A stretch of DNA of 64,000 nt, from assembly GCF_016804325.1 (NCBI RefSeq), contig NZ_CP043627.1:1324001-1388000 (forward strand), read 5' to 3'. The stretch comes from Methylobacterium aquaticum. GTDB taxonomy: Bacteria; Pseudomonadota; Alphaproteobacteria; Rhizobiales; Beijerinckiaceae. Below, piece after piece: positions 1 to 8,491 of this stretch. The position numbers were made by a program, and so were the translations under genes. Within the stretch, counting starts at the first letter, position 1, and each line of letters opens with the position of its first letter. Under the pieces are notes generated by a model. That model had not been told where the DNA came from, did no database searches, and saw only the letters and a program-made list of their open reading frames with translations.

Positions 1-385
1 GGGGCAGGCGTCCGCCGAGGTCGCGGGCGATGCCGTGGGCCAGCGCCCACCCGCCGACCGCGCCGGCCACCGTCAGGGCCGCGTCGGGCCCGCGCTCGGG
101 GATCGTCTCGTAGCCCTTGTCGCGGTAGCGCCGGATCGTCGCGAGGCTGCCGGCCGGCCCGCAGGCCTCGATCGCCCGCACCACGCCGTTCGGACCGCGG
201 ATCAGCCAGAAGCCGTCGCCGCCGAGCCCGTTCATGTGCGGATAGACCACCGCGATGGTCGCCGCCATGGCGAGCATCGCCTCGACGGCGTTGCCGCCTT
301 CCTGGAGAATCGCCCGGCCGGCCTCGGCCGCGAGGTGGTGGGGAGCCGCACAGGCGGCGCGGGAGAAGACGGGGGTCTCGGGCAT
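1..385 (-). CDS. Gamma-glutamyltransferase family protein, N-terminal part (cut by window start)
   Basis: Reading leftwards from an ATG at 385, the frame stays open to base 1 (128 codons). It begins MPETPVFSRAACAAPH and continues with AEAGRAILQEGGNAVEAMLA and NGLGGDGFWLI. These are the conserved N-terminal blocks of the gamma-glutamyltranspeptidase / Ntn-hydrolase large subunit (the G-G-N-A-x-E-A block and the GLGGDGF block). The family hydrolyses or transfers gamma-glutamyl groups and is processed by self-cleavage at a Thr further downstream, outside this window. No signal peptide is evident, so this could be a cytoplasmic paralogue acting on another gamma-glutamyl or acyl-amide substrate rather than a glutathione-degrading periplasmic GGT. 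Confidence 0.85.
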   Translation of the reverse strand, partial: MPETPVFSRAACAAPHHLAAEAGRAILQEGGNAVEAMLAMAATIAVVYPHMNGLGGDGFWLIRGPNGVVRAIEACGPAGSLATIRRYRDKGYETIPERGPDAALTVAGAVGGWALAHGIARDLGGRLP

Positions 386-560
386 CGGGGGCTTACGGTG
401 ATCCGGGCTTGAGTGACGTACGGTTCGACGTGACGGTACGGCGAGGCCGCTCCCGCGCGGTTGCGCGGCGCCTGCGGTTCAGGCTAGTCCCCGGAGCCAT
501 GAAACGATAGGCGCCTCGCACGCCCATCGCCCCGCCACACAGACACAAGGGTCAGGCCGC

Positions 561-794
561 GTGCCCGCATCACGATCCCTCAAGCCCCGCAGCCTCGTCA
601 CCATCCTCAGCATCATGGTGCTGGTCGGCGTCGAGGTGTTCGCGGTGGCGATCGCGGCGGGCTGGGCGCTCGCCGGCATCTTCGAGCTCGGCGACACCGT
701 CGGCCACGTGCTGATGGGGCTGTTCAGCCTGCTGGCCCTCTACATCATGGTCCAGCTCTGGCAACGGGCCACCAGCATCGAGCCGATCCGCTAA
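561..794 (+). CDS. Small two-helix membrane protein, function unknown
   Basis: This 77-residue protein starts at GTG 561. It has two clear hydrophobic helices, roughly residues 13-36 and 44-65, separated by a short loop (ELGDTVGH), and a basic N-terminus (RSLKPRS) that suggests the N-terminus lies in the cytoplasm. I do not recognise a characterised family. It ends 10 bases before opgD on the same strand, so the two are probably co-transcribed. That suggests, but does not show, a role linked to the envelope or osmoregulated glucans. Confidence 0.6.
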   Translation: MPASRSLKPRSLVTILSIMVLVGVEVFAVAIAAGWALAGIFELGDTVGHVLMGLFSLLALYIMVQLWQRATSIEPIR

Positions 795-804
795 GGAGCC
801 GCCG

Positions 805-2364
805 ATGATCGATCGCCGCACGCTGCTCGCCGGCGCCGCGCTCCTGCTCGGGTCCGGCCCCCAGGTCCTGAGCGCCGAACTGCCCCTCGGCAAGCCCGAG
901 CCCTTCAGCTTCGACGCCCTCAAGGCGCGGGCAAAGGCGATGGCCGGCCGGCCCTACGCGGCCCCGGCCGTGCCCGACCGGGACGTGCTGCAGGCGATCG
1001 ACTACGACGCCCACGGCAAGCTGAAGTTCAAGCCCGACCACGCCCTGTGGGCCGACGGCCCGAGCGCCTTCCCGGTCACGTTCTTCCATCTCGGCCGCTA
1101 CTTCCAGAAGCCGGTGCGGATGCACGTGGTCGAGGGCGGCCAGGCCCGCGAGATCGTCTACGATCCGGCCGCTTTCGAGATGCCGGCGGATTCGCCGGCC
1201 AGGCGGCTAGCCCCGAATCCGGGCTTTGCGGGTTTTCGCTTCCAGGAGCGCCGCGGTGGCCCCCTCGACTGGCGCCGCAACGACTGGGTGGCGTTCCTCG
1301 GCGCCTCGTATTTCCGGGCGATCGGCGAACTCTACCAGTACGGCCTCTCGGCGAGGGGACTCGCCCTCGACACGGTGATGCCGGACCGGCCCGAGGAATT
1401 CCCGGACTTCACCCATGTCTGGTTCGAGACCCCGGCGGCGGAATCCGACACCGTCACGGTGATGGCGCTGCTCGACGGCCCTTCGGCCGCCGGCGCCTAC
1501 CGCTTCAAGATGCGCCGCACCAAGTCGGTGGTGATGGACATCGAGGCGAGCCTGCACCTGCGCAAGGATGTCGGCCGCTTCGGCCTGGCGCCGCTTACCT
1601 CGATGTACTGGTTCTCCGAGACCGCCAAGCCCACCGCCGTGGACTGGCGTCCGGAGGTGCACGATTCCGACGGTCTCGCGCTGTGGACGGGCACCGGCGA
1701 GCGGATCTGGCGCCCGCTGCGCAACCCGCCCCGCACGATGGTCTCGGCCTTCTCCGACGAACGCCCGCGCGGCTTCGGCCTGATGCAGCGCGACCGCCTG
1801 TTCGACCACTACCAGGACGGCGTCTATTACGACCGCCGGCCCTCGCTCTGGGTCGAGCCGCTCGGCGACTGGGGCAAGGGCAGCGTCCAGCTGGTCGAGA
1901 ACGCCACCGACGACGAGATCCACGACAACGTCGTGGCGATGTGGGTGCCCGCCGAGCCCGCCCGCGCCGGCACCTCGCACGACCTCGCCTACCGCCTGCA
2001 CTGGGTCGCGGACGAGCCCTATCCGAGCAACCTCGCCCGCGTCGTCGCGACCCGCGAGGGCAATGGCGGCCAGGCCGGCACCGACCGGCCGAAGGGCGTG
2101 CGCAAGTTCGTGGTCGAGTTTTTAGGCGAGCCGCTCGGCCGCCTGCCGGCCGGCGTGAGGCCGGAGCCGGTGCTCACCGCATCGCACGGCAGCTTCCCGC
2201 TCGCCCGCACCGAGGCGGTGCCGGACGACGTGCCGGGCCATTGGCGGGCCGAGTTCGACCTGGCGGTGACGGGGGCGGAACCGGTGGAGCTGCGGCTGTT
2301 CCTGCGCCGTGGCGACGAGACGCTGAGCGAGACCTGGACGTATCAGTATATTCCGGCGGCGTGA
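805..2364 (+). CDS. opgD: Periplasmic glucan biosynthesis protein, MdoG/OpgG-OpgD family
   Basis: This 519-residue protein belongs to the MdoG family that shapes osmoregulated periplasmic glucans. The N-terminus MIDRRTLLAGAALLLGSG is a twin-arginine signal followed by a hydrophobic stretch and a likely LSA cleavage site near residue 24. Tat export is typical of OpgD rather than Sec-exported OpgG. Family blocks follow in order: DYDAHGKLKFKPD near residue 73, FHLGRYFQKPV, ASYFRAIGELYQYGLSARG near residue 170, and the C-terminal Ig-like half with YRLHW and GVRKFVVEF. Length matches the family (about 510-550). It follows the small membrane protein by 10 bp with a GGAG ribosome site. No OpgH glucosyltransferase lies in the window. 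Confidence 0.92.
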   Translation: MIDRRTLLAGAALLLGSGPQVLSAELPLGKPEPFSFDALKARAKAMAGRPYAAPAVPDRDVLQAIDYDAHGKLKFKPDHALWADGPSAFPVTFFHLGRYFQKPVRMHVVEGGQAREIVYDPAAFEMPADSPARRLAPNPGFAGFRFQERRGGPLDWRRNDWVAFLGASYFRAIGELYQYGLSARGLALDTVMPDRPEEFPDFTHVWFETPAAESDTVTVMALLDGPSAAGAYRFKMRRTKSVVMDIEASLHLRKDVGRFGLAPLTSMYWFSETAKPTAVDWRPEVHDSDGLALWTGTGERIWRPLRNPPRTMVSAFSDERPRGFGLMQRDRLFDHYQDGVYYDRRPSLWVEPLGDWGKGSVQLVENATDDEIHDNVVAMWVPAEPARAGTSHDLAYRLHWVADEPYPSNLARVVATREGNGGQAGTDRPKGVRKFVVEFLGEPLGRLPAGVRPEPVLTASHGSFPLARTEAVPDDVPGHWRAEFDLAVTGAEPVELRLFLRRGDETLSETWTYQYIPAA

Positions 2365-2389
2365 GCCCGCCGCGACGGATTGGATTCCC

Positions 2390-2437
2390 TCCCTCGGCAT
2401 CTCCGGGCCGTGAAAGCGAATGCCGGGATGTCGAGGG
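2390..2437 (+). terminator. Candidate terminator hairpin after opgD
   Basis: Inverted arms TCCCTCGGCATCTCCGG (about 2390-2406) and CCGGGATGTCGAGGGA (about 2422-2437) form a long GC-rich stem with a couple of mismatches, 25 bp after the opgD stop. There is no T-run, as is common in high-GC genomes. It could instead be another degenerate repeat. Confidence 0.45.
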
Positions 2438-2550
2438 AAGAGCGTATCGGATCATCCGGCTTCCTGTGCCTGGCGTGCGGCCGCAGGCTGGTGCGGCGAG
2501 GGCACCGGTGTTGTCACGGCTGCCCGGGTCTGCTTCCATCGTCGCCCGGG

Positions 2551-2582
2551 GGCGTTGGCCTGCCAACGCAAGTCTGCTTGGC
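2551..2582 (+). repeat. Repeat family D, short partial copy
   Basis: The segment containing GGCCTGCCAACGCAAGTCTG matches the 3' part of longer copies at 32407-32510 (same strand) and 46788-46890 (opposite strand). Only about 32 bp is recognisable here. Confidence 0.5.
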
Positions 2583-2594
2583 CTCGCCCACCTG

Positions 2595-2859
2595 AGAGCC
2601 TGTTTGAGCAGAATTTCTACCCAATATTTGAGGCAGACGGGATCATCCTACCCGCTAACCTCATCCTGAGGTGCGAACGAAGTGAGCCTCGAAGGAGGGC
2701 TCCAGAGATCGCAGAGGCTTCTGGAGCCCTCCTTCGAGGTCAGTCGATCTGCGATCGCGTGCGATCTCTGATCGCCAACACCTCAGGATGAGGTGGAAGG
2801 GTACGATATCTCCTGATTTTTCTCAGTTTTTGTCAAATCACGCTGCTCAAACAGGCTCT
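2595..2859 (+). repeat. MITE-like element A, copy 1 (265 bp)
   Basis: The element is bounded by perfect 15-bp terminal inverted repeats, AGAGCCTGTTTGAGC at 2595-2609 and GCTCAAACAGGCTCT at 2845-2859. Inside is a nested palindrome: CCTCATCCTGAGGTG and its complement flank a CTCGAAGGAGGGCTCC / GGAGCCCTCCTTCGAG hairpin. It encodes nothing. Related copies are at 13067-13315 and 55130-55348. The layout is that of a non-autonomous transposable element (MITE) or mobile palindromic repeat. No clear target-site duplication was seen. Confidence 0.85.
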
Positions 2860-3614
2860 GAGGCAAGACAAATTTCTTCCGACAATCCCGCAGTGCTTCC
2901 CGGTCCTTCGCACCGCCTGCGGTCGAGGGATCACGGCAGGCAGTGCGTCATTGGCCCGACGGCGACGGACCACCCGGCGGCCAGGACCGCTTCGCAGGCC
3001 TCCCTCCGGGAGATCGGACGTCGGCATTCACGAATGGGGCAGATCGCCCCTGTCCGACGGGTAGGCCGGGCGCCCCGATCCGGCCGGGCGAATGTCGCCT
3101 CCTGCGCAGGAAGGCGTGGCGTATGACGGGCGCCGCTCATCATGGGAATGCCATCGGTCGATTATATTGCCGGCCATATGTTTGCGCCGATCGGTCTTCG
3201 CATCATTCAGGTTGTCGAGGTTGAGCGCAATTTCGTTCAATTTGCAAAAATTCTGTGCCACCCTGGAAGCATAAAAGACAAAAATTTGATCAATTGGATG
3301 CGTTTTTGAATTTTCTTGACATATTGAGGGGATATCTGCTGATACAGCAGCGTCATTCATCCCAATTGGCTTCGATTATACTATGAGGCAGTATGTGAAA
3401 TGGCGCGGAATTGCGCACTCGGCTGATCGGAATAGGCCGGAATTGTTGTTGCAGTGTCAGAAACAGGACAGACACGCGGTTCACGCATCGTTAGATCAAG
3501 CGTGGCGTCATCCCTATCGCGAGACTGCGCGTTGCATCACCATCGAGCATTTCCGGGCGTCGCCGGCCGCCGCCCCGATTGTACGGCGGCCCTGATTTCC
3601 CGGAGACGACGACG
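2860..3614. other. Intergenic stretch, no supported gene
   Basis: About 750 bases lie between repeat A and the Crp/Fnr gene. Base composition drops to visibly lower GC between about 3150 and 3420. Short open frames exist on both strands, but none has a recognisable product, ribosome site or codon bias like the neighbours. It may hold the promoter of the Crp/Fnr gene; no convincing -35/-10 pair was found. Confidence 0.5.
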
Positions 3615-4403
3615 TTGAATGCGCCGGACGAGTCGCGGCCCCTCGAGGCCGGTCTTTTCGAAGGCAACCTCCTGCTCGAAGCCCTCGATGCGGGCGATCG
3701 CGCCCTTCTGGCGCCGCATCTCGAGCGCGGGCAGCGCAGCCGCGGCACCGTGCTGTTCCGCGCCGGCGAGGACGTGTCGCACGTCACCTTCCCGCTGAAC
3801 CGGACCACCGTGACGCTGGTCTCGCGGATGCGCGATGGGCGGATGGTCGAGACCGCGACGGTGGGTCACGAAGGTGCGATCGGCGGCGTGGTCAGCCACG
3901 GCTATCTGCCGGCCTTCAGCGAAGCGGTGGTGCAGGTCGCGGGCGACGTCCTGCGCCTCGACGCCGAGCGGCTGACCCAGGCGCGCGCCGCCTCCCCGTC
4001 CTTGCGCGACCTGTTCGTGCGCTACGCCGATTGCCTGCTGGCCCAGGTGCTGCAATCGGTGGCCTGCAACGCCGTCCATCCGATCGAGGAGCGCTGCCTG
4101 CGCTGGCTCCTGACCTTCCAGGACCGGCTCGGCACCCCGGTCCTGCCGGTGACGCAGGAGATCCTGGCCGAGATGCTCGGCGTGCGCCGCACCTATCTCA
4201 CCGGCGTGATCGGGTCGCTGCAGCGCCGCGGCCTGATCTCGGTCCGCCGCGGCCAGATCACGATCCTGGACCGCGCCAAGGCCGAGCACGCCGCCTGCGA
4301 GTGCTACGGCAAGGTCCGGGGCCATTTCCGCTCGGTGCTGGGGGCGGTCTATGCCGAGAACGGCGCCATCGTGGCGGTCGATCCGACGCAAGCGCACGAA
4401 TGA
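3615..4403 (+). CDS. Crp/Fnr family transcriptional regulator
   Basis: The 262-residue protein, taken from TTG 3615, has a cAMP-receptor-like N-terminal domain (LFEGNLLLEALDAGDRALLAPHL to about residue 130) and a C-terminal winged helix (VTQEILAEMLGVRRTYLTGV, then RRGLISVRRGQITILD). It lacks the Fnr cysteine cluster, so it probably does not sense oxygen through an Fe-S centre; the ligand is unknown. The start at TTG 3615 is preferred because CGGAG lies about 8 bases upstream; an in-frame TTG at 3579 has no such site. The family often regulates stress or catabolic genes in Rhizobiales. A palindromic repeat begins at the stop codon. Confidence 0.85.
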   Translation: MNAPDESRPLEAGLFEGNLLLEALDAGDRALLAPHLERGQRSRGTVLFRAGEDVSHVTFPLNRTTVTLVSRMRDGRMVETATVGHEGAIGGVVSHGYLPAFSEAVVQVAGDVLRLDAERLTQARAASPSLRDLFVRYADCLLAQVLQSVACNAVHPIEERCLRWLLTFQDRLGTPVLPVTQEILAEMLGVRRTYLTGVIGSLQRRGLISVRRGQITILDRAKAEHAACECYGKVRGHFRSVLGAVYAENGAIVAVDPTQAHE

Positions 4404-4527
4404 TACCAACGATCGTTATAAACGACCTTTGGTTCCGCTCTCAAATTTTCGTCAAGCCTCTGGCTTGGCATCGAAAATTCGAGATGGCTCAATGGCCCGA
4501 TGCGTCAGCATCTTGGGCCATTGATAT
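4403..4527 (+). repeat. Palindromic repeat family B, copy 1
   Basis: This ~125 bp element has ends ATACCAAC and an imperfect inverse ATTGATAT. The internal blocks ACGACCTTTGGTTCCG, AATTTTCGTCAAGCCTC and TCGAAAATTCGAGATGG are shared with copies at 13324-13448, 40785-40909 (inverted) and a diverged copy at 51697-51816. Its first base overlaps the TGA of the Crp/Fnr gene. Internal inverted blocks would let the RNA fold into a long hairpin. Confidence 0.85.
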
Positions 4528-4821
4528 GATGCGAATCCCGGACGCGATCGTCCGGGATTCGCATCGTCAGCCCGCGCGGCGGAGCCGCGGGCTTCACGCC
4601 GGCGAGCAGAGTCAGGTTCCGCTCCGGGAAGCTGCCGACCGGAACCGGTATGGGCGTCGGACTCGGGGCTCGGGGCTCGAATGCTGTGTCTCGCGCGGGC
4701 CGCACCGCCAAGGTGCCTGCAACGCTGCCATGCAGCGGCCAGGGTTTGACAGGACGACGCACCTCTCCGACCATCCACATCACGGACAGAACGTCCACGA
4801 TATGGACATCGGGAGGATGCC
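4528..4821. other. Leader region of the dioxygenase gene
   Basis: About 290 bases contain a short GC-rich inverted repeat near 4535-4570 (GCGAATCCCGGACGCGATCG versus CGATCGTCCGGGATTCGC) directly after repeat B. No gene is supported. The region presumably carries the promoter for the catabolic operon starting at 4822. Confidence 0.4.
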
Positions 4822-5378
4822 ATGACAAGCCCCCACGTCGGGGACGATCCCGCCGCCGGGCTCGACGCCGCCACCCTGCGGCGCATGCCCTACCAGAATC
4901 CGCAGCCGGCGGAGATCCGGCCCGACCTCGTGGTGGCGCCGGCCATCCCGAGGACGACCGGATCTGGGTGCCGCAGGCCGAGAGCGTGTGGTTCCGGCCG
5001 CTCTGCCTGAACGTCTCGGCCGGCTACTGGATGAACCTGCTCAAGGTGCGCAAGGCCGGTATCCTCAGCCGCCACCGCCATCCCGGCCCGGTCCACGCCT
5101 TCGTGCTCAAGGGCAGCTGGCGCTACCTGGAGCACGACTGGGTCGCGAGCGAGGGCGCCTACGCCTTCGAGCCGCCGGGCGAGACCCACACCCTGGTGGT
5201 CGACGAGGGCGTGGAGGAGATGATCACCTATTTCCAGGTCAACGGCTGCATGTACTACGTCGATCCGTGGGGCCGGCATACCGGGTACGAGGACGTCTTC
5301 ACCAAGATCGACCTGTGCCGGGCGCATTACGAGGCGGTGGGGCTGGGGGCCGATTACGTCGATCGGTTCATCCGCTGA
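4822..5378 (+). CDS. 2,4'-dihydroxyacetophenone dioxygenase-like cupin protein, frameshifted
   Basis: The first part reads MTSPHVGDDPAAG through VVAPAIP in one frame. From about 4950 the match continues in another frame as EDDRIWVPQAESVWFRPLCLN to ADYVDRFIR. Adding one base near 4948 (CATCCCGAGGAC) gives a single 185-residue protein. The cupin core shows SRHRHPGPVHAFVLKGSWRY, with metal-binding histidines, then PPGETHTLVV. The family resembles ChrR cupins and enzymes that cleave a C-C bond in hydroxyacetophenones; the true substrate is unknown. An ATG at 4822 follows GGGAGGATGCC. The gene leads a cluster with an MFS transporter, an SDR and an IclR regulator, suggesting catabolism of an aromatic or organic acid. 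It is either a pseudogene or has a one-base sequencing deletion. Confidence 0.75.
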
Positions 5379-5546
5379 CGCCGCCCGGCGTTTCGGCCGT
5401 TGAAACACTGATCGACCCGAGCAATGCCGACCCTGCCATCCCGCGCGCCCCGCTGCGCGGGCCGGAGATGGCGGGAGGGCTGCAAGGCCGTCGTTAAGAT
5501 CTAACAAACACGCACGGACATCACCAATCGGGAGGACCGGCACGCG

Positions 5547-6866
5547 ATGTCGTCCGGCACTGCATCATACGCCAAGTCGGCGCGCCTGCGCCGCATCCAG
5601 TGGATCGCGGTCGCCTTCCTGACCGCCGCGGGGATCATCAACTACGTCGACCGCTCGGCGCTCTCGATCGCCAACACGGCGATCCGCGACGAGATGGCCC
5701 TCTCCCCGGCCGAGATGGGCTGGCTGCTCTCGGCCTTCTCGCTGGCCTATGCCTTCTCGCAATTGCCGGTCGGGGCGCTGCTCGACCGGATCGGCTCGCG
5801 AATCATGCTGGGGGCCGGCATGTTCTTCTGGTCCCTGGCGCAACTCGTCTCGGGCTTCGTGGCGAATTTCCAGCAATTCGTGCTGGCCCGCGCCGTGCTG
5901 GGCTTGGGCGAGGCCCCGCAATTTCCCGCCGGCGCCAAGACGGTGAGCGAGTGGTTCAGCCTCCGCGAGCGCGGCACGCCGACCGGCATCTTCGTCGCCT
6001 CGTCGTGCATCGGGCCCTGCATCGCTCCGCCGCTGCTCACCGCGATGATGCTGGGACTCGGCTGGCGCTGGATGTTCGTCGTCACCGGCCTCGTCGGCAT
6101 CGTGGTCGCGGTCGGCTGGTATCTCGTCTACCGCAACCGGGCCGAGGTCGCGCTGACGCGGGAAGAGAATGCGCATCTCGACGAGGGAGCGGCCCCCGAG
6201 CCGCCGGCCCGGCGGATGACCTTCGCGGAGTGGCGCGGGCTGTTTGCCCATGCCACGACCTGGGGCATGATCCTGGGATTCATGGGCGTCATCTACATGG
6301 TCTGGCTCTACCTGACCTGGCTGCCGTCCTATCTCGAGCACGAGCGCGGCCTGAGCGTCGCCCGCACCGGCTGGGTGGTGGCGATTCCCTACGTGTTCGG
6401 CACGCTCGGCATGCTCTGCGCCGGACAGGCCGCCGACCGGCTGCTCGCCCGCGGGGCCGGCATCGTCGCCAGCCGCAAATGGCCGGTCTGCATCGGGTTG
6501 CTGGGCGGCGGCGCCTTCACGGTGCCGGCGGCCTACACCCCGAGCGTGACGATGGCCGTGGTCTATATCTGCCTGGCGATGTTCTTCATCAACATGGCGA
6601 GCGGCGCCGCCTGGATGATGGTGAGCGTCGCGGTGCCCAAGCGCCAGGTCGCCTCGCTCGGCAGCATCCAGAATTTCGGCGGCTACTTCGCCGGGTCGTT
6701 CGCCCCGGTGATCACCGGCTACATCGTCCAGGGCACCGGCTCCTACGTCAACGCGCTGCTCGCCGCCGCCGCGGTCGCGGTGCTGGCGGCGATCGCCTAC
6801 ATCGTCCTGGTGCGCAAGCCGCTCGAAGGCGGCGAGACCTTGATTCCCAGCGAGCGCACGGCATGA
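5547..6866 (+). CDS. MFS transporter, anion:cation symporter (ACS) type
   Basis: This 439-residue protein has twelve predicted membrane helices. The N-terminal half shows IINYVDRSALSIA in helix 1, GALLDRIGSRIMLGAGMF in the loop 2-3 signature, and LGLGEAPQFPAGAKTVSEWF near helix 4. These are signatures of the ACS family that imports organic anions such as glucarate, galactonate or phthalate with protons. A ribosome site GGGAGGA precedes ATG 5547. It overlaps the next gene by four bases (ATGA). Its position between a ring- or side-chain-cleaving dioxygenase and a dehydrogenase suggests it imports the substrate of this cluster; the substrate itself cannot be read from sequence. Confidence 0.88.
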   Translation: MSSGTASYAKSARLRRIQWIAVAFLTAAGIINYVDRSALSIANTAIRDEMALSPAEMGWLLSAFSLAYAFSQLPVGALLDRIGSRIMLGAGMFFWSLAQLVSGFVANFQQFVLARAVLGLGEAPQFPAGAKTVSEWFSLRERGTPTGIFVASSCIGPCIAPPLLTAMMLGLGWRWMFVVTGLVGIVVAVGWYLVYRNRAEVALTREENAHLDEGAAPEPPARRMTFAEWRGLFAHATTWGMILGFMGVIYMVWLYLTWLPSYLEHERGLSVARTGWVVAIPYVFGTLGMLCAGQAADRLLARGAGIVASRKWPVCIGLLGGGAFTVPAAYTPSVTMAVVYICLAMFFINMASGAAWMMVSVAVPKRQVASLGSIQNFGGYFAGSFAPVITGYIVQGTGSYVNALLAAAAVAVLAAIAYIVLVRKPLEGGETLIPSERTA

Positions 6867-7588
6867 CCTTCACCCCCGATCTCCTGAAGGACCGCACCGC
6901 CCTCGTCACCGGCGCCACCTCGGGCATCGGCGCCGGCATCGCCGAGGCGCTCGCCCGCCTCGGCGCCCGGGTGCATGCGGCCGGCATCGGCGCGGCGTCC
7001 TGCGCGATCCCCGACACCCTCGCGCTCACCGCGCACGAGCTCGACGTGACCGACGGCGGTGCCGTCGCGGCCCTCGTCGAGGCCTGCGACCGGCTCGACA
7101 TCGTGGTCAACTGCGCCGGCATCATCCGGCGCGGCGACGAGCACCGGCCCGACGTGTTCGAGGAGGTGCTGGCGGTCAACCTCACGGGTACGATGCGGGT
7201 CTGCGCCGCGGCCCGCCCGAAGCTGGCCGAGGCCGGCGGTGCAATCGTCAACACCGCCTCGATGCTGTCGTTCTTCGGCGGCGGCCTCGTGCCGGCCTAC
7301 AGCGCCAGCAAGGGCGGCGTGGCGCAGCTGACGAAGTCGCTCGCCATCGCCTACGCGCCGGACGGCATCCGGGTGAACGCGGTGGCGCCGGGCTGGATCG
7401 CCACGCCGCTGACGCAGGCGCTCCAGGACGATCCGGCCCGCGCCGGGCCGATCCTGGCGCGCACGCCGCTCGGCCGCTGGGGCACGCCCGCCGATGTCGC
7501 GGCGGCGGTGACCTTCCTGGTGAGCCCCGCCGCCGCCTTCATGACCGGGGTGGTGCTGCCGGTCGATGGCGGCTACCTGATCGCGTGA
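6863..7588 (+). CDS. SDR family NAD(P)-dependent oxidoreductase
   Basis: This 241-residue classical short-chain dehydrogenase has the nucleotide-binding motif TGATSGIG near residue 17, NCAG near residue 86, catalytic Ser in NTASMLSF, and the YSASK active-site pair near residue 150. It ends with the usual PVDGGYL block. Length is typical (about 245-255). The start codon overlaps the stop of the MFS gene, so translation is coupled. It probably oxidises or reduces an intermediate of the compound imported by the neighbouring transporter. The substrate is unknown. Confidence 0.88.
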   Translation: MTFTPDLLKDRTALVTGATSGIGAGIAEALARLGARVHAAGIGAASCAIPDTLALTAHELDVTDGGAVAALVEACDRLDIVVNCAGIIRRGDEHRPDVFEEVLAVNLTGTMRVCAAARPKLAEAGGAIVNTASMLSFFGGGLVPAYSASKGGVAQLTKSLAIAYAPDGIRVNAVAPGWIATPLTQALQDDPARAGPILARTPLGRWGTPADVAAAVTFLVSPAAAFMTGVVLPVDGGYLIA

Positions 7589-7614
7589 GGTCACCGGAGA
7601 GGACCGAGGTCCGC

Positions 7615-8424
7615 ATGGGTTCCGACGACGACGCCCGGGCGGACCTTCGCCCCGAGGTGCCGGGCACCGCCGCCTTCGGCAAGTTCATGCGGGTGCTCCA
7701 GGCGGTGGCGGACGCCCCCGACGGCGCGACGGTGGCGCGGCTGACCCGGGACACGGCCTTGCCGCGGCCGACGGTGCACCGCATCGCCGCCGCCCTGGTG
7801 GCGGAGGGCTTGGCGGTCGACGAGGACGGGGCGCTGCGCCTCGGTCCGCGCCTCGTCAGCCTGGCCTTCCGCGCCGTCGACGGCTCGCTCCTGCGCCAGG
7901 CGGCGCAGGAGCCGCTGTCGCGCCTGCGCGACGATCTCGACGAGACCGTGCATCTCGCGGTGCCGGATTTCGGCGAGATGGTCTATATCGACAAGCTCGA
8001 GAGCCACCGCACCGTGCGCATGGCCTCGCGCATCGGCACCCGGGTGTCGCTGCATACCAGTGCGGTCGGCAAGGCCTGGCTCGCGACCCTGCCGGATTCC
8101 GAACTCGCCGCGCTGCTCGACCGCCTCGCCCTGCCGGCGCGCACCCCCCACAGCCTCACCGACCGCGATGCCTTGCGGCGGGCCGTCGCCGAGACGCGGG
8201 AGCGCGGCCATTCCCTCGACCTGCAGGAGAACGAGCTCGACATCTGCTGCTACGGCCGGGCCCTGCGCGGCGCGGGGGGCAAGGTGCTCGGCTGCATCAG
8301 CGTCAGCCTGCCGCGTTATCGCTTCGAGACCCTGCCGGCCGGGACGGTGCTGCGGGCGATGCAGGCCTGCGCCGAGGCCGTGGCGCGGGTCGCGGGCGGC
8401 GGACATCCGGCTGCGGAACGCTAA
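7615..8424 (+). CDS. IclR family transcriptional regulator
   Basis: This 269-residue protein has an N-terminal winged helix (FGKFMRVLQAVADAPDGATVARLTR, then LPRPTVHRIAAALVAEGL) and a C-terminal IclR effector domain (ETVHLAVPDFGEMVYIDKLES, then LHTSAVGKAWLA and LDLQENELDICCYGRALRG). The ATG at 7615 is chosen because GAGG lies just upstream; an ATG-less upstream extension to 7585 would overlap the SDR stop. It is the last gene of the 4822-8424 cluster on the same strand. IclR proteins usually control adjacent catabolic operons in response to a pathway metabolite, so it is the likely regulator of this cluster. Confidence 0.9.
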   Translation: MGSDDDARADLRPEVPGTAAFGKFMRVLQAVADAPDGATVARLTRDTALPRPTVHRIAAALVAEGLAVDEDGALRLGPRLVSLAFRAVDGSLLRQAAQEPLSRLRDDLDETVHLAVPDFGEMVYIDKLESHRTVRMASRIGTRVSLHTSAVGKAWLATLPDSELAALLDRLALPARTPHSLTDRDALRRAVAETRERGHSLDLQENELDICCYGRALRGAGGKVLGCISVSLPRYRFETLPAGTVLRAMQACAEAVARVAGGGHPAAER

Positions 8425-8491
8425 CAACCGGTCTGGCATCCGCGGCTGGCCGTGCTAAGGCCCCGGCGCATCGCACGGGGCTTGACCGGAT

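Noticed and set aside
3028..3360. A 110-codon frame before the Crp/Fnr gene
   Set aside because: It has no recognisable motif and unsuitable codon use, and it lies in lower-GC intergenic DNA.
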